In this document: one piece after another, positions 22,596-34,503 of the stretch
How the letters are laid out: the number at the start of each line of letters is the position of its first letter
Numbering within the stretch: the first letter of the stretch is position 1
Origin: Siphonodentalium dalli
Taxonomy: Eukaryota; Mollusca; Scaphopoda; Gadilida; Siphonodentaliidae
DNA length: 64,000 bases
Assembly (NCBI GenBank): GCA_032622095.1
Contig: CP136065.1
Location: forward strand, 205,262,151 to 205,326,150
Direction: 5' to 3'
The notes under the pieces: model-generated
Told to the model about the DNA's origin: nothing
Seen by the model: the letters and a program-made list of their open reading frames with translations, nothing else
Databases searched by the model: none
Translations under genes and position numbers: made by a program

Positions 22596-22720
22596 ACTTA
22601 TTGGCGCGTTTTCTACTTATTGGCCGACTTTTTGTTACTTATTGGCCGCGTTTTCTACTTATTGGGCGACTTTGTGTTACTTATGACGCGGGCAGCATTA
22701 TACTTATTGCGGCCGATAAC
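22596..22720 (+). repeat. Alternating 20/22-bp tandem array (ACTTATTGGCCG)
   Basis: Six units each start ACTTATTGG or a close variant. The first four alternate between a GCGTTTTCT form and a GACTTTTTGTT form, giving a dimer period of about 42 bp. TTAATTAGC at about 22465 and GCTAATTAA at about 22734 are inverted and may bound a small element with the array at one end. Confidence 0.75.
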
Positions 22721-22759
22721 GCGTAGCTAATTAATAATAATCCATAAAATGTTATCAGA

Positions 22760-24470
22760 AGACAACCGACAGAAATATTCAAATCGTCTGCGCCTGTGAG
22801 CGCTCAGGATAACTAAGTACGCGCATGCGTTATAGATCAGAAATCTGGGAAAATATGCGAAATTAACATAATTTATTTAGGCCACACTAAACTGATTTCG
22901 CAGTTTCATTGTTCCTGACTACATAGGAACAGGCTGATTTTTATGGACATTATGGGAACTATATACTTATCATTTTACGGAGTTAATGATTTTTGTTGAC
23001 ATATATATAGTAAGTATATATGTAGTAAGTGCTACATACAAACGCTAACTGGTTGTCAAGCCACATACAGAGACGTAAAGAAAGCTATAGTGGGTGGGGT
23101 GTCCAGTAGGCCCTTAGTTTCAACAATTGGAAAGTTTATGCCTAACAGGTTGAATTTGTTCTGATATGCGAGTATTACAAGTGTAGTCCTATTTAATGTA
23201 AAATTTGTAGTGATGAATCAATTTGGGAAAAAAAATATATATATGGCATCGGTCGTCGAAATTGCTAGAAGTTTCATAGCAGACGACTAAATGCGATTTT
23301 GGGCGCAATTTACTACCGGATGTGAATATAATTGCCGCCACGTGGTCTCGTATTCTATGCATATAAAAACTAGCTTCGCTTTGATAATTGAGAATGATAC
23401 AGCTACGAAAATGCATACATGTATACACGTTTAATTCTTCTACATAATTTGTCGTTGAGGCAGGTTTTGGTTTTCCGTTTCAATAATATGTTGGCCGGTC
23501 TATTGCCAATTATGTAATTTCCAATTTTACTGAAGACAGTCAGTCAACTATTTTCGGTACGGTACCGTACGTACATACTTTAATTTATCTCCAATTAAGT
23601 CTTCCAATGTACGTTTTAACACATATTCACCGTATTAACGAACGACCATATATTCTTTTAAATATAATAGGCTGACCATACTTACCATTACTTACTGTAG
23701 AAGACATTAACACAACTGTTTATTTGAATGTTGATTGACCGTTTTCTCACTTTACTGGAAAAAGCGGAAATAATCGCAACGTGCCACCATTGGGACGGCA
23801 GGATTTTTTTCATAATGCCAATTATAAACAGGCAAACGAAAATATAGGCCAAGTGCCGTTTCAGTTAAATTTGTTCATCACTAGAAATGTGTTGCTTTTA
23901 TGCCAAAATATCGAAGTTATGTTCCGGATTTTGGTCATAGTTTTTGACTTGTGAACATTTCATGGGGCAGGTGGTCGTGGAATTCATCGAATACAACTGA
24001 TTTACTTACCCGAAAATCCACAGCAATACGAATATAATCCACATAAGTGACTCATAATAATAACTAGTGTGCCATGCATATCATACTCTCGTCGAATCTT
24101 GACATGCGGGAAAGCTTGAAAGACCAAGCGTCTGGTTAACCATAAAGCATAGACTATTACGATTTTTATAGGTAATCAATTTGTATTTCAAAAATAATAA
24201 AATAATTTCCATATTCCTTCAAATATTGTTTACTTAAGAAAAGGCATCTTTATTTTTGGTACAGAAATGTCAATGGCATAATTATGATAAGAACACTAGT
24301 ATGATGAAAATGTTAACAAAATCGGACAAACAGACCCTTATTATTGTTTTTTATCAAACAAACAACCTTTGGCGCTAATATGCTATCTATAAATGACAAA
24401 AATTTGACCCAGTTAATATTTCCAGATCTGCGCGGTATATCTTGATTTTCACGAGTAATCAATTTGCCTG
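22760..24470. other. Intergenic, no recognised gene
   Basis: Open frames are short and AT-rich. No domain, tandem array or inverted repeat was found by eye. Confidence 0.4.
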
Positions 24471-24479
24471 GCCTTTATT

Positions 24480-24627
24480 TTAGAAGCGTGACGTCATTGC
24501 ATTCGTTTGTTTTCGAAAATGGTGATATGTTTTACACTCCGGAATTAAACTAACAAATCTGTAATTCTGACAACTTTTATATCACAATCTATGTGTGAAC
24601 ACAAATAATACTTTCTCTGTTGCAGGT
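24480..24627 (+). promoter_or_regulatory. Possible promoter/5' UTR exon of COX10
   Basis: A CpG-containing stretch with TGACGTCA (CRE-like, near 24490) ends in GTTGCAG|GTAAGATTC, a strong splice donor at 24626-24628. COX10's first coding exon starts after a 3' splice site, so an upstream noncoding exon must exist. This is the best-looking donor upstream, but the link is inference only. Confidence 0.25.
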
Positions 24628-24732
24628 AAGATTCATGTATTTGTAGAAAATTTAAAAGAAAATGGTATTTTGATGGGGTTATATCGGTGGTCACTGGTGT
24701 TGACCTGCTTCAAAATTTGTGCTAAATGGGCT

Positions 24733-24925
24733 TTCAGTAAATGTCAAAATATTTAAATATATCTTAGTCCGAATAGTCTAATGTGTTGGACTAGGCTTTC
24801 AGCTCTTTTATTAGACTATATATAAGGATTAAGATAATCGTAAATGTCAAAATATTAAAATATTTCTTAATCCGAATAGTCTATTAAATGTGTTGGACTA
24901 ATAAAAGACTATGTAATGTACCGGG
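24733..24925 (+). repeat. Two units of a dispersed repeat
   Basis: Two copies of AATGTCAAAATATT...CTTAATCCGAATAGTCTA...GTGTTGGACTA, matching inverted DNA at 17588-17690. Confidence 0.65.
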
Positions 24926-25563
24926 TAACTAGACTAGAGCCTGTAGAGGATTAGTGATTTGACCTATTAATTTTGATTGATAATTATTAATTTATTTGAC
25001 TCGGAAATAGGAAATGGTAAACACATTATGAATCGCCGAGATCTCCAGATACTTTGATCAGGGAGCAAATTAACTGGTATCGCATCTCAATTTGCTACCC
25101 AAATTTTGATAAAAGCTATGTAATTTGGTATGAATTTTATGATTTTAGAACAATGCTATCTAATCATGTCAATGTGAGGTTATTTGCTAATCAAAATTTC
25201 AAAAGTAATTTGCTTCCTGACAGTGATGTTATGACTACTATGCATCAATCTGACCGCCTGTGGCTTACATTTACCGTAGCATCGCATTGAATATTTCACC
25301 TTATGTTCTCTTTATATCGCTGCGACATCGGGTTCGATTTGTGATGGGATTCTCAGATTTCTGTATTAGGAAATATTCCACCTCATGGCGCTGTCCCGGA
25401 AAAATTGTACACATAAAATAAAAGGGCTGAGGAATCTCTGCAGTTTTCTTTTACATGTCCTTATTTTGCCTTTCTAACTTTCTGCTGCGGAACATATCGC
25501 GGTACGTACAGGTATCATATCGTCAGCATTGTATCATGATCCTTATCATATCATGGAAAACCG

Positions 25564-25779
25564 TACTCTCAGGTGCCTAATAATCATGATGGCCTAATAA
25601 TAGTGATGTGTGGGGATTTAGGCTGAAATTAATAATAGTGATGGGTGGGGATTTAGGCTGAAATTAATAATAGTGATGGCAATTTCACTCTATGTCTCAA
25701 TTCCAAATAATAGTGATCGTTGGGAATTTTCTCCAAAATTAATAATCATGCTGACACTATTATTTGGCACCTGAGAGTA
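25564..25779. mobile_element. TA-flanked MITE with CTCTCAGGTGCC ends and AATAATAGTGATG units
   Basis: The 212-bp element 25566-25777 has inverted ends CTCTCAGGTGCCTAATAAT / ATTATTTGGCACCTGAGAG and TA on each side, fitting a mariner-type duplication. Inside, a unit with TTAATAATAGTGATG...TGGGGATTTAGGCTGAAA repeats about three times. Relatives: 60645-60765 and parts of 20540-20850. Confidence 0.6.
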
Positions 25780-26383
25780 CAGTTGTGCAGCCCTTGAGAT
25801 AATAACCCCAAGTTATGGAATCTTTTTGAAATGCAATTTGAAACAAGCCAACATGCGTATTATCATCTATTATGCCACCATGGCAGACAGGGTTTTCGGA
25901 AAATTTTAGGAAGCTTCAGTCATGGAAGGTTTAATTAATGCACCAGAGATCTTCAATGCATAGAAATACAACCGTTTCTCAAAACAACTTATCAGGACGC
26001 ATAGTCTTTTGGATCGGCAGATTCCAAGAACGTCAAGCTACGCTCGTTATACACCAACTCTGTAGGTGATGTCACTGCACGTTGTGACAGGGTATCATCA
26101 TGATGTGATGTCATCCTGCATGAAAGTCATTCTGAGGCGGATGATGCATCTTTTAGAAATAGTATACTGCTGATGAAAAGTTTTAATAATTTCTTTAAAT
26201 TATGAAGGTGTTTGATGTTAGGCGCTTTTGCTTAGTTCTGAAAGCATCAAAAACTCTGGTTGGTTCAATTAGGTTCCACTGTGAAGGACAAATATTTTTA
26301 CTCGCCATTTGTGAGCCCTTATCTCTTCGACAGATACTCAAAGAGGGCCTTGATAAATTTCATCAATAAACAGGAGTACCATG

Positions 26384-26596
26384 TGCCAATGCATTCTCTT
26401 CCATATGCGAGTTTCCCATAGGGAGCCTCACATTTATAAGAGAATACATTGTCCTAACAATATTTACATTGACCATGTAAGCCAGTGAATTCTCTTATAT
26501 ATGCGAGGCTCCCTTTGGGAGACTCGCATATATAAGAGAATACACTGGCACAGGATCTTTAATGTTGCACCAGTGCAGCTCCCATCATGAACCTCA
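26384..26596 (-). mobile_element. piggyBac-type MITE variant, fragment
   Basis: Two palindromes built on CCAATGCATTCTCTT / AAGAGAATACATTG precede CTTTAATGTTGCACCAGTGC, which is the inverted left end of the element at 59342-59558. A matching right-end fragment (TTTTCGGAAAATTTTAGG...GTCATGGAAGG) lies separately at 25893-25940. The element is broken. Confidence 0.55.
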
Positions 26597-26716
26597 GGGT
26601 TCACCCAGCTACATGTATACTATATTGTCAAAACTTTTGTTAAAAGTTCATGTATGTTACATGTATTATTATGATTGGAATAAAATATGTTTACACCAAC
26701 CTCAGGTTTAAAGTTT

Positions 26717-27424
26717 TTTTGTCCCCCGACGTTTCCGTCGGAGGACTATAGAAATGACCCTCGTCCGTCCGTCCGTCCGTCCGTGTGTCCGTGCGTCCGA
26801 GATCGGGTACCTTCATGGTGTAATCAACTCCTCCTACAGTTTTAAACGTAGAGATTTGAAACTCTGGGATATTGTTCCTAACATGTTGGTGATTTGCAAC
26901 ATCTATATAGCTAATCAAACATATCATTTTTTCCATATTTTTGGGGGGTTTTCGACTTAGAAAATTTGGAACATTTTTGCCTTTTGGATGAGATTGGGTA
27001 CCTTCATGGTGTAATCAACTCCTCCTACAGTTTTAAATGTAGAGATTTGAAACTCTGGGATATTGTTCCTAACATGTTGGTGATTTGCAACATCTATATA
27101 GCTAATAAAAAATATCATTTTTTCCATATTTTTGGGGGGTTTTCGACTTCGAAAATTTGGAACATTTTTGCCTTTTGGATGAGATTGGGTACCTTCATGG
27201 TGTAATCAACTCCTCCTACAGTTTTAAATGTAGAGATTTGAAACTTTGGGATATTGTTCCTAACATGTTGGTGATTTGCAACATCTATATAGCTAATATT
27301 TTTTTATGGAGTTATTAACCCTTTTCGACTTAGAAAATTTCAACATTTTTTTTAAATTTCTTTAACAAAGCGGCATCGACTTGCCATGTTGTCGGGGGAC
27401 ACTGTGGTCTGCTGACCTTTTATT
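26717..27424 (+). mobile_element. Pearl-like element with three 191-bp tandem units
   Basis: Begins TTTTTTTGTCCCCCGACG with a short hairpin, then (GTCC)n at 26763-26785. Tandem units start at 26799, 26990 and 27181 (period exactly 191) and share GGTACCTTCATGGTGTAATC. Ends GACACTGTGGTCTGCTGACC. It stops only about 10 bp before the COX10 coding exon and supplies part of the pyrimidine tract of its splice acceptor. Confidence 0.75.
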
Positions 27425-27485
27425 TTACTTGCAGTTAATTCAACTGATACGACAATAACATGAAACCATCAATGGAGGAATTAGG

Positions 27486-30400
27486 ATGATCAGATCAGCA
27501 TGTATATGTCATGGCCAGAAGTACGAGATTTGGTCTAGGTGCAGATTAATGCTGCAGAAATACTGCTCATCGACAAGAACAGTCACTGGTATCACAGAAA
27601 AACAATTTCATGTGTTGAGAGGTGTAAGTTATTTATTTCAATCATCCGATGTTATACAAACATATTCATTTGCGAATGGCACAGTGTTAAATTTTACACT
27701 CAAATTTTTTTGATACATGTTCTGGAAACTAATCCATAAGATATTTTAGCGATGGCTAACATTACTCATAATTACTGGCATGTTGTACATGTCATGCAAC
27801 ATAATATAAAAATTACAGATAATTTATCTTCTTAAATAGATCTGTTGCCCCTTTTCTTGATTTAAAAATATTTGAATGGGTATGAATTTAGATTACATTC
27901 ATTATGTAATCAACTCCTACTAGAGTTTCTAATGTAGAATAATAATATTAGATCATGGTTTATACCCACATATTGATGATTTGTAATATATATGCAGAAG
28001 AAAAGTAAATTTTTGTCAGATTTATTGCATTTGCGAACTTAAATGATAAAAAAAATTGCTTAGCATCTAATTAGTAAATAAATTTTATGATGTACTTTCT
28101 AATTTCAGTTTGCCACTAAAGCAGCTAAGAAGGATGATGAATTATCTGAACTTCAGAATGATGTAGATATCTCCAACCACCACATTCGTATCGTTAGTAT
28201 TACTGATGGCGATAAAGCACAATCTTCTGTCAGGACATTCAAACTTCCAAGTTCTGGATTCCCCGATCCAGTTAGTGTTCATTTCAAGCCAACCGGAACA
28301 GTTATTGACGTTGAACAATTCAAGGCAGCAGAAAATGTGTCTGTTTATATGCCAAAACATCGGAAACTGCTGAGTTTTGATTTAAGCAAAGATGTTAACC
28401 ATGACAATGATAAATCCACAATCGAGTCTGTGGTTGATTACACATGGAAGGAAAACAAATGGCAGCTGGCAAATCTACCTGGATACTACCTCCGTCTATC
28501 GAAGATTCGACTTACAGGTGATTAGCACTGATATATGTTTTCATTTTCTTTGAAAACTAAACATTAGAAATGTGAATCTGAAAAAATGTAGTCATGTCTA
28601 TTATACCTATACCTGTCTGTCTGTTGAACAAGATAGTTCATTTTTAATGACAAATTTTAGCTGAAAATATGCATTTGCAACATCTTTACCATCTTTACCA
28701 TTGTCCTAATTGACGAAAACTTTGTTATTTCTCCATTCATTCTTTTTGTCAGTCATCAGTTATTATTATTTTTTTGTCCTTTTCCATCGTCAATTTTCCA
28801 CTGCCATGTCCAAAATTTCAAATATGACCTTCTGCTATCAAAATTGGCGTCATCGCTTGTGTTCTAATAATGTAAATTACCCTGCTCCATTCATAGAATA
28901 TATTATTGTCTCATCATTCTAAGATATAGAATTCACATCATTCTAAGATATAGAAATCACATCATTCTAAGATATAGAATTCACATCATTCTAAGATATA
29001 GAATCTTAAAATGGGATTCTTTGGTTATGCATTTGACTGTATGTGCTTTTTTTTACTGTCTATTTTATTTTAGGCCTCGTTGTTATTACGATGATGGGTG
29101 GCTATGCTATGGGGCCTGCCGCATTTGACCCAGTGACATTTGCCCTATGTTCACTGGGCACAACTCTGACATCATGTGCAGCAAACTCTATTAACCAGGT
29201 GAGGAATGAATCTTCTATTTTATTAGATAGTTATATCTCACTCAGCAGATGATAATTTTCTAGCTCATATTCATAATTACCTTAGTCGTCTTAAAATTTA
29301 CATGATGGATTAATTCATGAGATCTAAATTGTGTTTTATTAAAAAATATGCTATTCTATTTCTGCAATATATTTATAACGTTGCGCGTATAATTCATTGA
29401 ATAGCTGCAGGAATTATTTTGAGAGTCTTAGCAGAACAATGAAGTTTTTATATGGCTCTGGTTTTCATTGATTTGCAAATTTTTTTAGTGTTAGCAGGCC
29501 CTGGCATATTTAGAACTAGGTAATTGTCATAAATATTTTTTTCTGAAACAAAAGAAAGTCTCGTGGCCATGTTGGTACAGTGTTGAACATCAGTTATATA
29601 GTGTAACCAGTGAAGTCAGTTCTCTTCTTAGCCACAGACCATTGTATCTCCAGTGGCTACTTTTATATACTTATTGTGTCAGAGCACCAGAGGGCAAATT
29701 TTTTGGAATTTTGACGAACTACTTTCCATGAAAAATATGTTTAATTTCGTTCAGATTAAATTTTCCTATAATTTCAGTATTTTGAAGTGCCATATGATTC
29801 TCAGATGAATCGTACAAAGAATCGAGTGCTAGTTAGGGGAGACCTCAGGTACGTGGTATGTTAGGAGAGACCTCAGGTATGTGGGTTGCAAATTGGGAGA
29901 AGTCACTTCTCACTGTTTGGTTGTTAAGAGAGATGTTGACTGTTTTCAGGGAGAAGTAACCATGGCTGAAGTTCAATTTACACCCAACCTGCCCCATCAG
30001 CACCCTTTTAAGATCCAATAATTATTATGCAACAAAAGAGCCAATTTATAAAACCATTATAGCGAGTAAGAACACCACTATAATCAGTAAATAAATAGGC
30101 TGTTCGGACATATGCATACTGGTTGATGAGATAGAAGTCACTTCATCTGGGGAAAAAAATAGGGAGAAGTTGCACATTTTAGGGAGAAGATCACCCATGT
30201 CACCCTCTAGGCTGGTCCCTGGTGTACCTACGACGATTACAGTTAGATGTTTTTCTGACTAGTTAGCGATGTAGTAGATACGTTAAAAGTGATTGTATGA
30301 TGATTTAACTGCACAGTATACATTCACAGTTACCAAATTTAAAGTATAAAATAATGCATCACTCCATGGTCACAAAGATATTCCCATTTAACTGAACACG

Positions 30401-33162
30401 GTCATGTGGAGAAGTCATTCAACTATTTTCGTACATGCTTCAACTTCTACCCAATATTTTTTTCAATTATAATAGACTGATACTTAACACACCTAAAACA
30501 GCTGTTAATTTGAGCAGTTAGTTCACTGTTTTCTTGCTTCGTTTGTACAAGTCGAAGAGATTATATACAAAGACATTTCATTATGATAATCAGTATTACC
30601 ATCGGCAATAAATGGCTTTTTTGTCAATGCCGATTCCATACTGATTACCCAAATATTTGCCGTTACAGTTAATCCGTTCATCACTACCAAATGCAGAGTA
30701 CTTACTTGCCACTGTGGTTTTAGATTTTTAGTGTTTGCCACATGGTCCAGCCTAGGGTATTCACATAGGGAGAAATCACTTCTCCTTATTAGATTATTAG
30801 GGATAAATCATAAATACTGAAGTTTAATTTACTCTCCATCCTTTCCTTTCTATAATCCAATAAGAATTATGCAATACAAGAGGCCATTTCTAATATCATT
30901 TCTAATGAGTAAGTACACTATTAATTTAATCAATAAACTTCAAATATATTGTTCTGAAATATGCAGAAGTACTGGCATACCTCTCCCTAGGACAAAATTA
31001 GGGAGAAGTGTTACATTTGAGGGAGTATATGTCTCCCAAGTCGCCCTCTAAGCTGGTCCCTGGTTTGCCACAGTTACAGTAATGCCCTAATTAATTGACT
31101 CCATAACCACACAGAGCTTTCCGATGAATGGCAACAAGCCATATTTCCGACTAAATCCTGAAAAATTACCCATAATTCTGCTGTGGTTATGGAGTCGATT
31201 AATTGGGGCATTACTGTATTATTAATTTGTGATTGATTTGTAGCCCTCTTCATGCTGTTGGGTTTGCTGCAGTGACAAGCACGGCAGGAGTACTGATGTT
31301 AGCTCTGGGTGTTAACTATTTGACTGCTGCTCTTGGTGCGTTTAATCTGTTACTCTATACACTAGTGTACACACCTATGAAGAGAGTGAGCATCACTAAC
31401 ACGTGGGTAGGAGCTGTTGTCGGTGCGATCCCACCGATGATGGGCTGGGCGGCCTGTACCAATGCATTAGAGCCAGGTAAGAATAGATATCCAGATAGGC
31501 GTCTCTTAAGAACGACGTTCATGTTCTTTAACTTGTAGTGGTAATTATATAATACTTAGTTTCGATACCAATATCCACATAACAGTAATGCTCTAAGTAA
31601 TCGACTTCTTAACCACAGCAGAATTATGGGTAACTTTTCAGGATTTAGTCAAAAATATGGCTTGTTGCCATTCATCGGAAAGCTCTCGGGGAGAGCTTTC
31701 CGATGAATGGCAACAAGCCATATTTCCGACTAAATCCTGAAAAGTTACCCATAATTCTGCTGTGTTTAAGGAGTTGATTACTTAGAGCATTACTGTATCT
31801 ATGTTAGTCCCACGTTTGAGATCAATTTCCAGTATTAAATACCAAGAAAGATCAAATCCTGATTCTCATTTTGTTGCTTGTATATTCTCCTACCGGTATT
31901 TCCAATTCTTCCTCATAATTGGTTCTGATGATGCTCGCAAAAATAGACAAATGTTACGCCATGGTCTGCTACTTATACAGCAAACATTTGTGATATCTGT
32001 TAGGCAATAAAAATTGTGTCATAACAATCTTTGTTACAGAGGTATAACTTATTCAAGATTTATTATTCTCATTTTGATTCTCGCTAAATTTTCCTGTACA
32101 TTTGTATAACTGATTCTCATGTTCATGTTATGATCAAAATTAGACATATTTAAGCCTTTTTTCTGTTTTTACATTCAGCAATTTGATATACGTTATACTA
32201 CAAATACAAACAGAAAATCAGTTTTATAAGTTCTACATTGTAAAGCTATAATTGGGAATGAAGGAATCAATTATTACCAAATTTGGAATGGTCTTTGAGA
32301 ATCATTTCATAATTCCTATTTACTTAACACTTATACTGCACCAACTTATGATTTCATATAAACACGCTCGTAATGGGAAAACAAAATATAGTTCTGAGCC
32401 AGTCCTGTTAATTTGCATCGGCAAAAAGAAATTTTGTTTGCTATATTTAGCCGAGGCAAATTTCAGAACCTTTGTGCAAAATTGAAACAAATTACTGCAG
32501 ACAATGTCTTAGTGTCACACTGTGGAAGTCTGCAGACATCGAAACTAACAATGATAATGGCGCAAGTTCCAATTGTAAACTGAAAGTATGTGTAGAGAAT
32601 GCAGATCCTAGGCTTTTTACCAAAAGAAAAATTTCTGTCCTAGGCAAATTTCAGATTATTAACAGGCCTGGTTATCAGAAACTTACACACGTTGCAATAA
32701 AAGAAATCCCAGGTTTTATTTCTTTCTAATTCCACAGGTGCATGGCTGTTAGGAGCGATTCTCTATGCATGGCAATTCCCACATTTCAAGGCTTTGAGCT
32801 GGAATCTTCGTCCGGATTATTCTCGATGTGGCTACCAAATGTCAGCCGTTGTTAACCCAGCATTGTGTAAACGTGTGTCTCTAAGATACTGTGTTGGAAT
32901 GATTGGCTTGTGTACATTGGCTCCCATGATTGATGTGACTACATGGATGTTTGCCGTGGATTCCTTGCCATTGAATCTCTACCTGTCCTATCTCGGGTGG
33001 AGATTCTATAAGGAAGGCGACAGTAATTCATCACGGAAACTGTTCCGATTCAGCCTTATACATATCCCTGCTCTGATAATGCTCATGCTGATCTCAAAGA
33101 AACCATCGAAAGATCGGACAGATAAAAATGTGGAAGGTGAAACGATGGTTGAGAGTTCATGA
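27486..33162 (+). CDS. COX10: Protoheme IX farnesyltransferase, mitochondrial (six coding exons)
   Basis: Converts heme B to heme O by adding a farnesyl group, the first step to heme A for cytochrome c oxidase; it acts in the mitochondrial inner membrane. Exons: 27486-27623 (exon begins 27435), 28109-28517, 29074-29198, 29778-29848, 31244-31476, 32738-33162. All junctions are GT-AG and the phases match (0, 1, 0, 2, 1), giving 466 aa. Residues 1-46 are Arg/Cys-rich with no acidic start, consistent with a mitochondrial presequence. Exon 2 ends in [13 protein letters not shown], typical of COX10. The UbiA prenyltransferase core has SCAANSINQ (about 216-224), [14 protein letters not shown] (about 227-240) and [19 protein letters not shown] (exon 5). 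Exon 6 has [12 protein letters not shown]. The start Met is the only one upstream of the presequence in this exon. Length is close to vertebrate COX10 (about 440 aa). Confidence 0.95.
28912..29005 (+). repeat. 24-bp tandem repeat, four units, COX10 intron 2
   Basis: The unit CATCATTCTAAGATATAGAA plus TTCA starts at 28912, 28936, 28960 and 28984, with one base change in the second copy. It lies about 70 bp before exon 3. Confidence 0.9.
29855..30230 (+). repeat. Repeat pair member A in COX10 intron 4
   Basis: Contains GGGAGAAGTCACTTCTC...ATCCAATAATTATTATGCAA...CCCTCTAGGCTGGTCCCTGG. A diverged copy lies at 30765-31065 in the same intron. The first bases also duplicate the end of exon 4. Confidence 0.65.
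30765..31065 (+). repeat. Repeat pair member B in COX10 intron 4
   Basis: Shares AGGGAGAAATCACTTCTCC, ATCCAATAAGAATTATGCAA and CGCCCTCTAAGCTGGTCCCT with 29855-30230. Noncoding. Confidence 0.65.
31075..31218. mobile_element. Palindromic mariner-type MITE (CAGTAATGCCCTAA family), deleted copy, COX10 intron 4
   Basis: TA-flanked 140-bp copy (31077-31216) missing most of one arm. Family consensus is a near-perfect 213-bp palindrome with TA on both sides. Confidence 0.8.
31581..31797. mobile_element. Palindromic mariner-type MITE, COX10 intron 5
   Basis: Full-length copy (31583-31795) with CAGTAATGC ends and centre AAAGCTCTCGGGGAGAGCTTT. Right TA intact. Confidence 0.85.
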
Positions 33163-33246
33163 TTTTGTTTCAAATTCTTCATGCATTTAGTCAGACTTCC
33201 TCTCAACCGATTTGCTCTGGGCTATTTCCAGCTGGTCCTCTTGGGA

Positions 33247-33464
33247 TTAACCCTTTCAGTGCCAAGTCCTATATTTGTATTGATCAACCCATATTTCCTT
33301 GATCATTTTTCAAATTTATTGGTTATAATAATGTGATACATTGATGGAAAGAGTTCTTAGAGCTCTTCCATAAATGTATTACATTATTATAATCAATAAA
33401 TTAGAAAAATTATCAAGAAAATATGGGTTGATACAAAAATCGGACTCGGCACTGAAAGGGTTAA
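33247..33464. mobile_element. piggyBac-type MITE, CCCTTTCAGTGCC family (PB2), full copy
   Basis: The 210-bp element 33251-33460 is between TTAA sites, with ends CCCTTTCAGTGCCAAGTC and its complement. The interior is a hairpin (AATTTATTGGTTATAATAATG and its complement). It lies about 85 bp past the COX10 stop, so it is probably in or near the 3' UTR; it contains AATAAA at about 33403. Confidence 0.85.
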
Positions 33465-33534
33465 TCATATGCTCTTGCCTGGGCCTTATCCTGAGACTGG
33501 ATTGAGATCAATTGCACCTGTTGACTCTGGTCGT

Positions 33535-34034
33535 TTAACCCTTTCTTTACTAAATGGATTCTCCCGTTCAGTTATAATAGTATCAAATGGAATGGTCTAT
33601 TATTCATCTGGAGAGATGATCAGGAAAAACAAGCAGACGACTGAAAGATGAAAGATAATAGAAGAGCAGAGAGAGATTCCTTTTCATTGGCGGGACGTGT
33701 TCAGATAATTTTCTGAACATTTCCTAAGGGAACAAACATGAATTTAGTGTGTCTGACATTTGCAGAATGAGGTCCCCAGAGGATGAATTTATTGATGCTA
33801 TCCTGCACAGCAGGCTAACATCACCAAATACACCTGCCAGGGGCCTCATTCAGTTGCTGCCTAAGCAGAATGAGGTTCCCAGAGGGTGAATTTGGTATGC
33901 TAGCCCATCATGCGGGATAGCATCACTAAATTTACCTTTTGGTGACCTCATTCTGCAAATGTCTGATCTACTAAATTCAGGCTTGTAAGGGAACTGCTTG
34001 CCAATGAGTATTATAATAGTATAGAAAGGGTTAA
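33535..34034. mobile_element. piggyBac-type MITE, CCCTTTCTWTACTA family (PB3), with nested repeat
   Basis: Element 33539-34030 is between TTAA sites. The left end is CCCTTTCTTTACTAAATGG, the right end complement CCCTTTCTATACTAT. It contains GTTCAGATAATTTTCTGAACATTTCC and, nested, a doubled AAGCCTTGAA-family palindrome at about 33750-33985. Relatives: 41752-42006 and about 52500-52727. Confidence 0.7.
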
Positions 34035-34329
34035 ATATTATGATAGGGAAAGAATTACACCTAACAATTATATTATGAGAAAATTTAACTATTTCTGAAT
34101 TTCTGAGTAATACATATGTTATGAACTAATCATACTTTGGACCTGGAATGCTGGAATGCTGGAATGCATGAAAAGAACCACATTGATCAACTGAGTGTCA
34201 TGCAAGATTGTATATTACAACAAATTATGTTCCTTATATTCCATGAAAGAATTTTTTTGCTGCTTGTTGGTTTACAGGTGTAAATGTTTCACTCAGGACT
34301 ACAGTCATTCTCAGAACACGGACCATTTG

Positions 34330-34453
34330 CATTGCTGAAGGAGTGTACCCTTAGAGCTCTTTCCATCACATTGTTATAATCAATAAATTTGAAAATTTAT
34401 CAAGGAAATATGGGTTTATACAAAAATCAGACTTGGCACTGAAAGGGTTAAGA
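34330..34453 (-). mobile_element. PB2 MITE, right-half fragment
   Basis: Retains the hairpin half and end TTGGCACTGAAAGGGTTAA (about 34433-34451); the left half is missing. Confidence 0.7.
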
Positions 34454-34503
34454 CGAATCTATTGCATTCATTAGGCATTTCGTTGGCTAGTTACTTTGTT
34501 TCT

